Assembly: GCA_051251645.1 (NCBI GenBank) | Contig: JBPOEY010000004.1 | Location: 192,801-256,800, forward strand | Direction of reading: 5' to 3' | From: Litorimonas sp051251645 | GTDB taxonomy: Bacteria > Pseudomonadota > Alphaproteobacteria > Caulobacterales > Maricaulaceae | Length of the DNA: 64,000 nt | In this document: in pieces, positions 18,301-27,703 of the stretch | Layout: the number at the start of each line of letters is the position of its first letter | Position numbering within the stretch: the first letter of the stretch is position 1 | The notes under the pieces: generated by a model | Database searches by the model: none | Told to the model about the DNA's origin: nothing | The model's input: the letters and a program-made list of their open reading frames with translations, nothing else | Program-made: the position numbers and the translations under genes

Positions 18301-20691
18301 ATGAACCGATATTTTCTCTGGCTGATCATTCCAGCCAGTTTCGCGGCACTTTCATGCGCTCATGCTCAGGACCGTTCTGCTGCGCCATCACATTCAATTT
18401 TCGTTGGCCCTCAAAGTTCAAATTATGATGTCTCGTTTGCTTCCTTATCAGAGGCCGTCATCGACGCGCGCTATCGTCTGGAAAAAAGCGGATCAGTAGA
18501 AATCGTCATATCTGATGGCATGCACTACATTGCCGAACCCATCATCATTGATCCCGGCCTCTCAGGGACGAGGGAATATCCCCTACGCATTCGCGCCGAG
18601 ACCGAGCGCCACGTGATTTTATCTGGCGCGAAGCCTGTTGATCTGACGTGGTCTAAATTTTCTGACACCGTCTATTCCGCCCCTCTTTCAAAAGTGGATT
18701 TTGATGGTCTTCTCGTGAATGGAAATAGGCAGGTTCGGGCGCGTTATCCAAACTATGACCCTGAAATCACGAATTATGGCGGTTATAGCTCAGACGCCAT
18801 TTCGCCGAAGCGCGTCGGCACATGGAGCAAGCCGGAAACGGGTATATTTCATGCCTTGCACCGGGGAAAATGGGGTGGGTGGCACTATCAAGTCGAGGGC
18901 GTGAATGCGGACGGAACGTTGAGACTTGGACCCGGCGTCGGCAATAATCGCCCGTCAGACCCGCATGCTGAATTCCGCTATATTGAAAATATTTTCGAGG
19001 AATTGGATAGTCCTGGTGAGTGGTTTTATGATGCTGAGAAAGAGACGCTTTTCCATTATCCGGCCGCAGGCGTTGACATCGCTAACGCGCAAGTATCTTT
19101 GTCGACGACTGAAAGCTTGATCGAATTGCGCGGCACAGCTGAAGCGCCTGTCGAATTTGTCGACATTGAAGGGCTTGTGTTTGCCGATACGAAAATGACG
19201 TTTGAAAAAACAAACGAACCTCTTCTCCGCAGCGACTGGATGATCCATAGAGGAGCGGCGTTGTTGTTCGAAGGCACAGAAAATAGTTTTGTTCGTGGCT
19301 CTGAATTCAAAAATCTCGGAGGGAACGCTATATTCTTTTCCGGTTATAACCGCCGCTCCGGCGCGACTAGCAACAAGATTGAACAGATTGGAGCCGGGGC
19401 AATCAATGTGGTCGGAAAGCCGAGCGCTGTGCGGTCGCCCAGCTTTACATACCGTGAATTTGTCGATCTAGCCGACATGGATTTTGGATTAGGTCCCCAA
19501 TCAGAAGACTATCCTGCCAACATCCTGATTGAAGATAATCTGATTTACATGATCGGGCGCGTTGAAAAACAAGTGTCGGGCGTTCAAATCGCCATGGCAA
19601 GCCGGGTGACGGTCCTTAATAATTCGATTTATGATGTGCCGCGCGCAGGTATCAATATTGGCGACGGCACATGGGGTGGTCATGTTGTGCGCGGGAATGA
19701 CGTCTTTAATACTGTGTTAGAAACGGGAGACCACGGCGCGTTCAATTCATGGGGTCGGGATCGGTTCTGGCATCCTGATCGAAATGTGATGAACGAGATT
19801 GTGACGACCTACCCGGAGCTTATTCTCGCCGATGCAATCGAGGCCGTGGTCATAGAGAATAACCGATGGCAGTCCGATCATGGCTGGGACATTGATCTCG
19901 ATGACGGCGCGTCGAATTATATTGTTCGGAATAATCTATGTTTGAGCGGAGGATTGAAAATTCGGGAGGGGTTTAACCGAATTGCCGTCAACAACATCTT
20001 GATCAACAACTCATTCCACCCTCATGTGTGGTTCGAAAATTCGAATGATGTGTTCCAACGCAACATTATGATGACCTCATACAAGCAAATCAATGTTGCG
20101 GGTTGGGGACCACAAATTGACTCAAACCTATTCCCGACGCAGAGCATCTTGGAGAGAGTTCAAGCCTTAGGGATTGACAGCAACTCCCTCTATGGCGACC
20201 CGGATTTTAACGATGCGCCTAACGGTGATTTTCGTGTGACCGCGCAGTCTCCAGCGTTAAAGCTAGGCTTTGAGAATTTCCCTATGGAATTTGGAGTGAC
20301 GTCGGATTGGCTTAAAGAACAGGCCAAGACTCCGGACATTCCTGAGCTGTTTTCAATCTCAATGGACGTAGACCCAAACCAAGTTGTCGAACTCGTGGGG
20401 GCGACAATACGGAGCGTCACAGCGGTCGGGGAACAGTCGGCCTTCGGGTTACCCGAAGTTTCGGGTGTTATCGTTGAAAGCGTCGACCCTGACAGCATTG
20501 CCGATAGAGGAGGGTTACGCGCCGGCGATGTGATCGTTGGTGTCGCTGAGCGTTCAATGGCTGGAATGGAAAAGATGCCAAACGTAAATGCCCTCAGAGC
20601 GAATTATAGTGCCCGAAACTGGCAAAAGCGGTGGGGGCTGGTGATCGTCAGAAACCAAGCCGAGCAGAAAATAACGCTCCTCCTTCGTTAA
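18301..20691 (+). CDS. Right-handed parallel beta-helix protein (GH141-like) fused to a PDZ domain
   Basis: 796 residues with a Sec signal peptide ending near CAHAQ. The N-terminal layout (SDGMHYIAEPIIIDPGLSG, LSGAKPVDLTWSK, LLVNGNRQVRARYPNYDP) and the later repeats with NNSIYDV-like turns match the beta-helix enzymes annotated as GH141 or pectate-lyase-like. The last ~100 residues are a PDZ domain (SGVIVESVDPDSIADRGGLRAGDVIVGV, cited here only as its core region around 725-765). GH141 contains a characterised alpha-L-fucosidase, so a role on fucan side chains is plausible. It follows the sulfatase by 21 bp. The family call is moderate; catalytic residues were not verified. Confidence 0.75.
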   Translation: MNRYFLWLIIPASFAALSCAHAQDRSAAPSHSIFVGPQSSNYDVSFASLSEAVIDARYRLEKSGSVEIVISDGMHYIAEPIIIDPGLSGTREYPLRIRAETERHVILSGAKPVDLTWSKFSDTVYSAPLSKVDFDGLLVNGNRQVRARYPNYDPEITNYGGYSSDAISPKRVGTWSKPETGIFHALHRGKWGGWHYQVEGVNADGTLRLGPGVGNNRPSDPHAEFRYIENIFEELDSPGEWFYDAEKETLFHYPAAGVDIANAQVSLSTTESLIELRGTAEAPVEFVDIEGLVFADTKMTFEKTNEPLLRSDWMIHRGAALLFEGTENSFVRGSEFKNLGGNAIFFSGYNRRSGATSNKIEQIGAGAINVVGKPSAVRSPSFTYREFVDLADMDFGLGPQSEDYPANILIEDNLIYMIGRVEKQVSGVQIAMASRVTVLNNSIYDVPRAGINIGDGTWGGHVVRGNDVFNTVLETGDHGAFNSWGRDRFWHPDRNVMNEIVTTYPELILADAIEAVVIENNRWQSDHGWDIDLDDGASNYIVRNNLCLSGGLKIREGFNRIAVNNILINNSFHPHVWFENSNDVFQRNIMMTSYKQINVAGWGPQIDSNLFPTQSILERVQALGIDSNSLYGDPDFNDAPNGDFRVTAQSPALKLGFENFPMEFGVTSDWLKEQAKTPDIPELFSISMDVDPNQVVELVGATIRSVTAVGEQSAFGLPEVSGVIVESVDPDSIADRGGLRAGDVIVGVAERSMAGMEKMPNVNALRANYSARNWQKRWGLVIVRNQAEQKITLLLR

Positions 20692-20728
20692 TGCGTTTGA
20701 ATTTCATCCGACAAAGTTATGGGATATG

Positions 20729-22081
20729 TTAGTCGGATATAGGTTGTACGCCTTCACTGACATTGTTTGTCCATCGGTTGAGTTTCTGTAAGAGCGAGTT
20801 TTTAAGGTCTGTATGACTGGAACTCACATCATTTTTCTCTCCAAGATCATTCGACAAGTTGAAAAGCTCTACGGAATTATCACTGTCATCGTCTATTTGA
20901 ACGAGTTTCCAATTACCGCTTCGAATAAATCGTTTGTTTTTGAACGCGTAAAACACGTCCCTTCGCGGCAATGGCGTCTGGCGAAGCAGATTCTCCTTCA
21001 CACTTGTTCCATCGATGTCGGATGAACTCGGCTTCTGACCGATGAAATCCAACAAGGTCGGTAAAATATCCATTGTCAAGACTGTCTGATTACTCACCGT
21101 CCCTTTTTCGATCTTGTCTGGAAAACTGATAATTGCGGGCACACGGCTTCCGCCCTCATAAACGCTGCCTTTATGTCCTCTGAGGTCTCCATTGCTTCCG
21201 TACCGGTTCGCGCCATTATCTGACAGGAAGAGGACAATCGTATTGTCATGTTGGCCCGTATCTTTGATGGCCTGCATGACTGTCCCCACCCCATCATCCA
21301 TAACCTCGACCATTTCCTTGTAGATTGACCGAATTTGGTCCCGATCCACGTCTTTGGTCCCGCGTCGTCCGATGTCTCTCAAAGCTTTATCAATGCGTCT
21401 TTGATAGGGGCTGTGCGGGGCTTCATGCGGTAGGTAGAGAAAGAAGGGTTTGCCCGTTGTCGTTGGCGTGTTGGCCTTTATATATGCAACCGCATTGCTG
21501 GTTATGAGATCGGTTGTATAACCCTCATTATTTTGGATTTCATCGCCTTGCCACCAATCCAGATTTCCGGCCACATCTATGTGGGCGTGATAGTCAATAT
21601 TACCGCTCACAAACCCCTCAAATGTATCAAATCCTTGTCGGGTTGGGTTATACTCTTTCGAATATCCCAAGTGCCATTTCCCAAACATGCCGGTATTATA
21701 ACCATGTTTCTTGAACTCTTCAGCGATCGTTGTTTCATTCAGCGGCAAGCCAACATCTCGATGGCTCCTTGCGGTTATAACTCCTGACACGCCTGTGCTC
21801 TGCTGGTATTTTCCTGTCATCAATGCGGCCCGAGTTGGGCTGCAAACAGATCCATTCGAATGAAAGTCCGTGAATTTAACACCATTAGCCGCGAGTAAAT
21901 CTATATTTGGCGTTTGGACGAATGTGTTGCCGTAGCTCGATAGTCCGCCATATCCGAGGTCGTCAGCCATAATTATTACAATGTTCGGGCGCATATCTGC
22001 GCTCTGACCGTTTACGCCCTCTATTGTGGCGCATGACGTAATCAGCACGAATGACATCGCAATAATGGCTATTTTTCTCAT
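20729..22081 (-). CDS. S1-family sulfatase, lipoprotein, compact form
   Basis: 450 residues, the shortest sulfatase here. Lipobox ITSC (Cys17), DD metal ligands in IMADDLGYGG, formylglycine Cys80 in VCSPTRAALMTG, then GKWHLGYSKEYNPT, HEAPHSPYQ and LSDNGANR. It is closer to the arylsulfatase A / N-acetylgalactosamine-6-sulfatase-like branch than to the paired sulfatases at 3262/4724. Transcribed in one direction with the DUF1080 gene (46 bp upstream) and the GH29 beyond it, and convergent with the beta-helix gene. Confidence 0.92.
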   Translation of the reverse strand: MRKIAIIAMSFVLITSCATIEGVNGQSADMRPNIVIIMADDLGYGGLSSYGNTFVQTPNIDLLAANGVKFTDFHSNGSVCSPTRAALMTGKYQQSTGVSGVITARSHRDVGLPLNETTIAEEFKKHGYNTGMFGKWHLGYSKEYNPTRQGFDTFEGFVSGNIDYHAHIDVAGNLDWWQGDEIQNNEGYTTDLITSNAVAYIKANTPTTTGKPFFLYLPHEAPHSPYQRRIDKALRDIGRRGTKDVDRDQIRSIYKEMVEVMDDGVGTVMQAIKDTGQHDNTIVLFLSDNGANRYGSNGDLRGHKGSVYEGGSRVPAIISFPDKIEKGTVSNQTVLTMDILPTLLDFIGQKPSSSDIDGTSVKENLLRQTPLPRRDVFYAFKNKRFIRSGNWKLVQIDDDSDNSVELFNLSNDLGEKNDVSSSHTDLKNSLLQKLNRWTNNVSEGVQPISD

Positions 22082-22127
22082 CTTATGAGCCTATCTTTTT
22101 GATATATGACTTACGGATTTCAGCGTT

Positions 22128-22964
22128 TTAGTCTTTCAAAAAGTCATCGATAGGATGGCTTTCCGAGAACTTTTTAATGTCTATATTGCGGTAAAATATT
22201 TCCGCTGTTTCTGATTGAAACCCGATGATGCCTGCGGCGGGGTTCAAATTAAGCGCCACATTTACGACGTCGCCGTTGAGTTTGTGGATTGAGTATTCAC
22301 CCCCCATCACGATGATTTCAGCAAAATTCGATTTGTCGTTAAGGCCATTGAAGTTTCTTGTTTCCTTGGCGCGATGTAGCCATCTCATTTCGTCATAAGT
22401 GTCTTGACCCTCATAGAGAATTCCACCGTCATTGGCATGACGGTATTCGTCTCTATCGGGATCGAAATACCAGTCATATTCGACGCCTTTGGGGCGGATA
22501 AGATCTCCTGTCCGGTTTCTATCTTCCGTCTGCACATATTGAATTTGGTATTCTAAGCCTGTGGGAAATATTTTATCGTCGGTTATATGATAATAAACGC
22601 CCGCGTCATATTGCCACTTATCAAAATAGTTCGCCTTCTTTTCCCCCCATTTATATTCGAACTTCAGGTGGTATCTGTCATATTCAGCTTTGGTATATAG
22701 CATGCCTATAGTTCCATCGGTTCCCTCATTAAGGTCGATCTCGTCCGGCCAGCGATCATCAAAAACATGAATTGCCCCGTCTTCTATCGCGAAAACCCTC
22801 TTGGCCAATTCAGGATCGTCATCTTTGAGCTTCAGATACAACCCATCGTAGTTTTTGCCATTAAATAGGGGGATAAACTTATCCTTCGCTGACTCACTGC
22901 TAAGGCAGGCCCCGAGGGTGGAGAGCGCGATCAGGGATAATAATGATGTTTTCATCGGTGTCAT
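22128..22964 (-). CDS. DUF1080 / 3-keto-disaccharide hydrolase-domain lipoprotein
   Basis: About 278 residues from the ATG at 22964 (a second ATG lies at 22955, and the frame stays open to 23024). Lipobox LGAC. The body matches PF06439: FIPLFNGKNYDGLYLKL near the start, GMLYTKAEYDRYHLKFEYKWG, and a C-terminal jelly-roll ending IGFQSETAEIFYRNIDIKKF. Members of this family have been shown to hydrolyse 3-keto-glycosides. Here it is co-directional with a sulfatase and a GH29, and the locus also holds a GMC/Tat-subunit oxidoreductase that could make 3-keto substrates, so a real 3-keto-glycoside hydrolase is likely. Confidence 0.85.
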   Translation of the reverse strand: MTPMKTSLLSLIALSTLGACLSSESAKDKFIPLFNGKNYDGLYLKLKDDDPELAKRVFAIEDGAIHVFDDRWPDEIDLNEGTDGTIGMLYTKAEYDRYHLKFEYKWGEKKANYFDKWQYDAGVYYHITDDKIFPTGLEYQIQYVQTEDRNRTGDLIRPKGVEYDWYFDPDRDEYRHANDGGILYEGQDTYDEMRWLHRAKETRNFNGLNDKSNFAEIIVMGGEYSIHKLNGDVVNVALNLNPAAGIIGFQSETAEIFYRNIDIKKFSESHPIDDFLKD

Positions 22965-23044
22965 GACTTTGCAATCGCTTATTTTGAATCTGCTCCAACG
23001 GATCGTTCTAAAGCTGCGAACCATCCTGCGTGGACGCAGCCTGA

Positions 23045-24571
23045 TTATTTTGGCTTAGGTGTAATCTCCAAGGCATAGCCTATGCCTTCGCTGTCAAACG
23101 TAGGCAGGGTGATATTCACAGCATCAGCATCACTCGACCAATCCAGCTTTTGACCGGTGCCCAACAACCGAATCATATCAATATCAATGCCCATTAGAGC
23201 TTTGACCGACGCGAGGCCATCATCCGGTCGCGCCAAGGCGATGACATAAATTTTGCCGCCCTTTTGTGTGAACCAAAAATCATTGCTCTCAAATTCAAAC
23301 TGCATCGTGCCTTCGCGGCGATCTTCGCCGCCGCCGATCGCAATGTGAGTCGGGCCTTCCTTCGTCGTGGTCCACGCATTCGTGCCGTAGATTGCATCGC
23401 CATTGACGGCGAGCCAGTCGCCGACCGCGCTCAAGTTTTCTACAGTTTGCGGGGGTATGTTGCCGCGGCCATCCGGGCCGACATTCAGGAGGAAGTTCCC
23501 GCCCTTGCTTACATTCTCAACCAGCCAGAACAGCGTTTCGGTCGGCGTTTTCCAGTCATTATCATAGGATTTATAGCCCCAAGAGTGATTGGTCGTCGCA
23601 ATGCCCTCCCAAATGCCTTCTAGGGGGTTGTCAGGAATTTCATTGTCGCGCGGCGTGCCGATATCGCCAAATCCACTACCCAATCGTGAATTGACGAGGA
23701 TTTCAGGATTGGCGGCGTAAACATCCGAATAAATTTGAAAGCTATAGCGAGCGGGTGTGTAGTTATTGGCGTCGAACCACATTTGGCTCAGCTCATAATT
23801 ATTGGCGAGTTCCCGAACCTGCGGCAGGGCTTTGGTCTGCATGTAATCGTCAAACGTGACGGGCGCAGGATCCCACCGATTGGCAAAAATGGTGCGCGGC
23901 GGGTTTTCAGGGGCGTAGTCTTTTAGCCCCCCATCACCGCCGTCTTGCCAGTCAGATCCATGCGAATAATAAACACCGAAGGCGAGGCCCGCTTTCCTAC
24001 AAGCCGCTTCCAGTTCAGCAATAATGTCGCGTCCAAACGGCGAGGCGTCGATGATATCGAACTCGCTGACTTTTGAATCATAGAGCGCAAAGCCGTCATG
24101 GTGTTTGGCCGTGATGACCATATATTTCATGCCCGCTGCTTTGGCGATAGCGGCCCATTCATCCGCATCGAAATCGACCGGATTGAAGGTTGTAGCGAGC
24201 TCTGCATATTCCGCGCGCGGGATTTCCTTGCGGCGCATAATCCACTCGGCAACCTTTGGACCTTCGCCGCCCTCTTCCATACGTTCGCCTTTCCATACGC
24301 CCGCAGGTTGCGCGTAAAGACCCCAATGAATGAACATGCCATAGGTATTTTCGTTAAAGCGGACACGGCCAGCCTCTTTCGCGGGAGACGTGTTCATAGA
24401 CGTCCACTGTTCCGCCAAGTTTGATGGCGTTTCCGCGCTAGCAGAGGCGGGGGCTGATGTTAGGGAGTCCTCGACGACCGAGCAGGCCGTTGCCGTAAAT
24501 AAGGTTGCGCCAGCGATCGTTGCTAGAAACACAGTCTTCAAGGCTGAGCCCTTTATTTCGAATGATATCAT
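23045..24571 (-). CDS. GH29 alpha-L-fucosidase
   Basis: 508 residues from the ATG at 24571, preferred over an upstream in-frame start at 24604 because the protein then begins with a normal signal sequence with a possible lipobox (TATAC, Cys30). The barrel shows HWGLY (82-86), AKHHDGF (156-162), and the nucleophile Asp267 in SQMWFDANN; the residue after the Asp is Ala, where most neighbours have Thr-Pro. It is very similar to the GH29 genes at 24699 and 53686 (shared EWIMRRKEIPRAEYAELATTFNP-type stretch), so these three are paralogues. Divergently transcribed from the next GH29, with a common 128-bp promoter region. Confidence 0.93.
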   Translation of the reverse strand: MISFEIKGSALKTVFLATIAGATLFTATACSVVEDSLTSAPASASAETPSNLAEQWTSMNTSPAKEAGRVRFNENTYGMFIHWGLYAQPAGVWKGERMEEGGEGPKVAEWIMRRKEIPRAEYAELATTFNPVDFDADEWAAIAKAAGMKYMVITAKHHDGFALYDSKVSEFDIIDASPFGRDIIAELEAACRKAGLAFGVYYSHGSDWQDGGDGGLKDYAPENPPRTIFANRWDPAPVTFDDYMQTKALPQVRELANNYELSQMWFDANNYTPARYSFQIYSDVYAANPEILVNSRLGSGFGDIGTPRDNEIPDNPLEGIWEGIATTNHSWGYKSYDNDWKTPTETLFWLVENVSKGGNFLLNVGPDGRGNIPPQTVENLSAVGDWLAVNGDAIYGTNAWTTTKEGPTHIAIGGGEDRREGTMQFEFESNDFWFTQKGGKIYVIALARPDDGLASVKALMGIDIDMIRLLGTGQKLDWSSDADAVNITLPTFDSEGIGYALEITPKPK

Positions 24572-24698
24572 GACAATGTTCCCCCGACCTTGAACACAGC
24601 ACAATATTAAATATAAAACAAGAGTTCAAATAAGACTAGACTAGTTGTTGTGGTTAGGCCTAAACTCTCAGAAACTAAGGGTTGGGGAGGCTGTTTCA
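24572..24698. promoter_or_regulatory. Divergent promoter region between two GH29 genes
   Basis: 127 bp separating two diverging fucosidase genes. It contains ATATAAAACA at 24611-24620, like the words at 14361 and 57031, plus an ACTAGACTAGT direct/inverted motif at about 24635-24645. Likely a shared control region. Confidence 0.35.
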
Positions 24699-26279
24699 AT
24701 GTCCAGACGTTCCGTTTCATATCAGACACTGCGCCGCTTTGGCCGTATTGCGCTTCCGTCGCTCGCCGTCTTTCTCGTGGCGGCCTGCACAAATACGGAG
24801 ATGGCGGCTGATGAGCCGCTTCAAACGGTAGCCGCCAAGCCTAACCTCCATCCGCATGAAGGGTCTGGCATTGTCGGATCGCCGGAAATGATCAAGCTGA
24901 GCGCTGAATGGGCGGTGATGAACGACTCTGCGCCAAAGGATCGAGGGCGCAAACGATTCACCGAGAACAAATACGGTATGTTCATTCACTGGGGGCTTTA
25001 TGCTCAACCTGGTGGAGTCTGGAAAGGTAAACGCGCGGAAGACGGCGGGAATGGCCCATCTCTCGGCGAATGGATTATGCGGCGTAAGGAAATCCCACGT
25101 TCTGAGTATGCGGAGCTCGCCACGACATTCAATCCGGTCAATTTCGACGCCGACGAATGGGTCGCTGTCGCCAAGGCGGCGGGCATGAAATATATGGTCA
25201 TTACGTCGAAACATCATGATGGCTTTGCGCTGTTCGATTCCGACGTCAGTGATTATAATGTTGTCGACGGAACCCCGTTTGGTCGGGACTTGATTGCCGA
25301 ATTGGAAACCGCTTGCAAAAAAGCTGGACTAGCCTTCGGTGTTTATTACTCGCAATCGCTTGATTGGCGCGATGGCGGCGACGGGGGTTGGGCTGACTAC
25401 CAGCCTGCAAACGCGCCCCAAGGCCGCAAAAGAATGCCTAATCAATGGGACCCGTCGCCAACGTCTTTCGATGACTATATTGCCAACAAGTCGCTGCCGC
25501 AGGTGCAGGAACTTGTCAATAATTACGATCTCTCACAGATTTGGTTCGACACACCGATTTTCATCCCGCCAAAATACAGCATGGCCTTCTACAAGACTGT
25601 TTACAACGCCAACCCCGAAATTCTGGTCAACCAGCGTATCGGGAATGGTTTTGGCGATATCGGAATACCAGGTGACAATGTTATTCCGAGCGAGAAAAGC
25701 GCGAACACATGGGAAGGGATCGCGACGACCAATCATTCTTGGGGTTATAAATCCTACGATAATGACTGGAAATCGCCAGCCGAAACAATGTTCTGGCTGA
25801 TTGAGAATGTCAGCAAAGGCGGAAACTTCCTCCTTAACGTCGGGCCTGATGGAAGCGGCACGATCCCCGCCCAGTCGGTGGAAAACCTTCTGGCCGTCGG
25901 TGAATGGCTGAAAGTTTATGGCGATGCTGTTTACGGTACACGGGCTTGGGACACCTCCAAGGAAGGGCCGACAAATATTGACATGAGAAAAGCGCGACGG
26001 GAGAAAATCAAGCCGAGCTTCGAATTTACCCCTGAGGACTTCTGGTTCACCACAAAAGATGATTCAGTTTATGCGATTGCGATGGCGTTTCCAGACGGCA
26101 ACAGAGTCAGAATGTCTTCGCTCGCGGACTACCCGGTCGCGAGTATCGAGCTGGTTCGCGGCGCTGGCAGTGTTTTGCCTGTGAGCTGGGATAAGCGCTC
26201 AGACTATATTGAGGTGACCCTACCGGGCGATATCAATAGAGATGCGTTGGGCTATGCTTTGAAGGTCAATCTAAAGTGA
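24699..26279 (+). CDS. GH29 alpha-L-fucosidase, lipoprotein
   Basis: 526 residues. The ATG at 24699 is chosen because GGGGAGG lies 8 bp upstream; the frame stays open to 24645. Lipobox VAAC (Cys30). HWGLY at 97-101, SKHHDGF at 170-176, nucleophile Asp284 in SQIWFDTP, and a second conserved region VSKGGNFLLNVGPDG. Nearly the same architecture as the GH29 at 53686. The stop overlaps the GTG start of the following hydrolase (GTGA), so they are coupled. Removes terminal fucose; linkage not known. Confidence 0.93.
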   Translation: MSRRSVSYQTLRRFGRIALPSLAVFLVAACTNTEMAADEPLQTVAAKPNLHPHEGSGIVGSPEMIKLSAEWAVMNDSAPKDRGRKRFTENKYGMFIHWGLYAQPGGVWKGKRAEDGGNGPSLGEWIMRRKEIPRSEYAELATTFNPVNFDADEWVAVAKAAGMKYMVITSKHHDGFALFDSDVSDYNVVDGTPFGRDLIAELETACKKAGLAFGVYYSQSLDWRDGGDGGWADYQPANAPQGRKRMPNQWDPSPTSFDDYIANKSLPQVQELVNNYDLSQIWFDTPIFIPPKYSMAFYKTVYNANPEILVNQRIGNGFGDIGIPGDNVIPSEKSANTWEGIATTNHSWGYKSYDNDWKSPAETMFWLIENVSKGGNFLLNVGPDGSGTIPAQSVENLLAVGEWLKVYGDAVYGTRAWDTSKEGPTNIDMRKARREKIKPSFEFTPEDFWFTTKDDSVYAIAMAFPDGNRVRMSSLADYPVASIELVRGAGSVLPVSWDKRSDYIEVTLPGDINRDALGYALKVNLK

Positions 26280-27667
26280 TTTGGCGCTCGAAATTTTTAT
26301 GTCTGACGGCGGTATTTTTGTGTGCCTGCAGCACAACTTTATCCGATCCTGTAGCCACCAATTCTGTCACGGCGACACCTGTTTCATCTGATTATGCGAA
26401 CGATTTGAAAGTAGTCGAAAGGGATTTTTCCGCTCTGACGCAAAGGAAAGTTCCTCCCGCTATTTACGGGATGACACAACGCGCCGATGGTCTCACCGAA
26501 TTTTTCATGGACGGCCCTAATTATGAAGGAAACCCGACCCGGATTTACGCGATTTACGGCTATCCCGAAACGCCTCTGTCAGGCGAAAATGTCGAGCCGG
26601 GCAAGGCCCCCGCAATTGTTCTCGTTCATGGCGGAGGCGGGTCAGCTTTTGCCGAATGGGTGCAGCGTTGGAATGATGCCGGCTTCGCCGCTATCGCCAT
26701 CGCAACCGAAGGGCAGGTTGATAAATCTGAGCGGATCAATAATTTACGGGTGTGGGAACGGCACGCTTATTCCGGGCCGCGTCGTCAGGGACTCTACTTG
26801 GATTCCAAAGCGGAAATTACCGACCAATGGATGTATCACGCTGTCTCCGCCACCCTGCTGGCCAATAATTATTTAAGGAGCCAAGATAATATTTCGGTCG
26901 ATAATATCGGGATCATGGGTGTATCCTGGGGTGGCATCATTACCAGCACGGTCATCGGTTATGACCAACGATTCGATTTCGCCATCCCGACTTATGGCAT
27001 CGGATATTTGAGCCGCATTGAGAATAAATACGGCAATGTGCTTGGCCGCAACAAGCAGTATCAAGCGGTTTGGGAGCCGGCGAAAAAGTTCAAGAATGTG
27101 ACAATGCCTACGCTTTGGCTCACAAACGCCAATGATAAACATTTTCCATTGAATTGGCAGATGCGTAGCTATCAGGATGTGTCCGGCGATGTGGCGGTAA
27201 GCATTCCGCCAAACTTCCGGCACGGGCATCCGCCGGCGTGGGAAAGACCTGAGTCTTATGACTTCGCTCGCTCCGTGGTGCTGGATGGTAAGATTGCGGC
27301 AAAGCCCGTTTCAATCTCGCTGAATGATGACGGCATTGCGGACGCGCGATTGCAGTTCAATCCGGCGGCAATTGAAGCAAAACGCCCCGTTAGTGCGACA
27401 ATCCACTATACAATGGATAGCGGTTATGCCGGGCATTCAAATTGGGTCGCGAAACCCGCCATGCTGACGCAAACCAACTCGGCAGCAGGCCTGTATAGCG
27501 TAACATTCGATGGTCTACCGAACGACACAACGCGCTGGTTTATCAATGTCGATGCCGAGGTCGTGGACGGCGACAGACCTGTCGTAGTGTCCAGTGGTCT
27601 TTGCGATGTCGTGACCGAACCCGATACGGGAACTCGCCATTGCTACGGACCAGAAACGCTGAATTGA
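26276..27667 (+). CDS. Alpha/beta-hydrolase lipoprotein (acetylxylan-esterase / dienelactone-hydrolase-like)
   Basis: 463 residues, starting at a GTG that overlaps the GH29 stop (GTGA). Lipoprotein signal with Cys in LCACS. The alpha/beta-hydrolase core has the oxyanion-region HGGGGSAFAEW, the nucleophile elbow GVSWGG with Ser217, and a likely catalytic His in FRHGHPPAW. A C-terminal beta domain of about 120 residues follows. Such hydrolases in polysaccharide loci often remove acetyl or other acyl groups; natural fucoidans are often acetylated, which fits. A peptidase S9-like role is the alternative. Confidence 0.82.
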   Translation: MIWRSKFLCLTAVFLCACSTTLSDPVATNSVTATPVSSDYANDLKVVERDFSALTQRKVPPAIYGMTQRADGLTEFFMDGPNYEGNPTRIYAIYGYPETPLSGENVEPGKAPAIVLVHGGGGSAFAEWVQRWNDAGFAAIAIATEGQVDKSERINNLRVWERHAYSGPRRQGLYLDSKAEITDQWMYHAVSATLLANNYLRSQDNISVDNIGIMGVSWGGIITSTVIGYDQRFDFAIPTYGIGYLSRIENKYGNVLGRNKQYQAVWEPAKKFKNVTMPTLWLTNANDKHFPLNWQMRSYQDVSGDVAVSIPPNFRHGHPPAWERPESYDFARSVVLDGKIAAKPVSISLNDDGIADARLQFNPAAIEAKRPVSATIHYTMDSGYAGHSNWVAKPAMLTQTNSAAGLYSVTFDGLPNDTTRWFINVDAEVVDGDRPVVVSSGLCDVVTEPDTGTRHCYGPETLN

Positions 27668-27703
27668 GCGGCATAACAATTTCAAACGCGCGGGGAGGCG
27701 CAT

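Noticed and set aside
20706..20738. ATCCGAC / GTCGGAT inverted repeat between convergent genes
   Set aside because: Loop of 19 nt and only 7-bp arms, and it runs into the sulfatase stop; not a convincing terminator.
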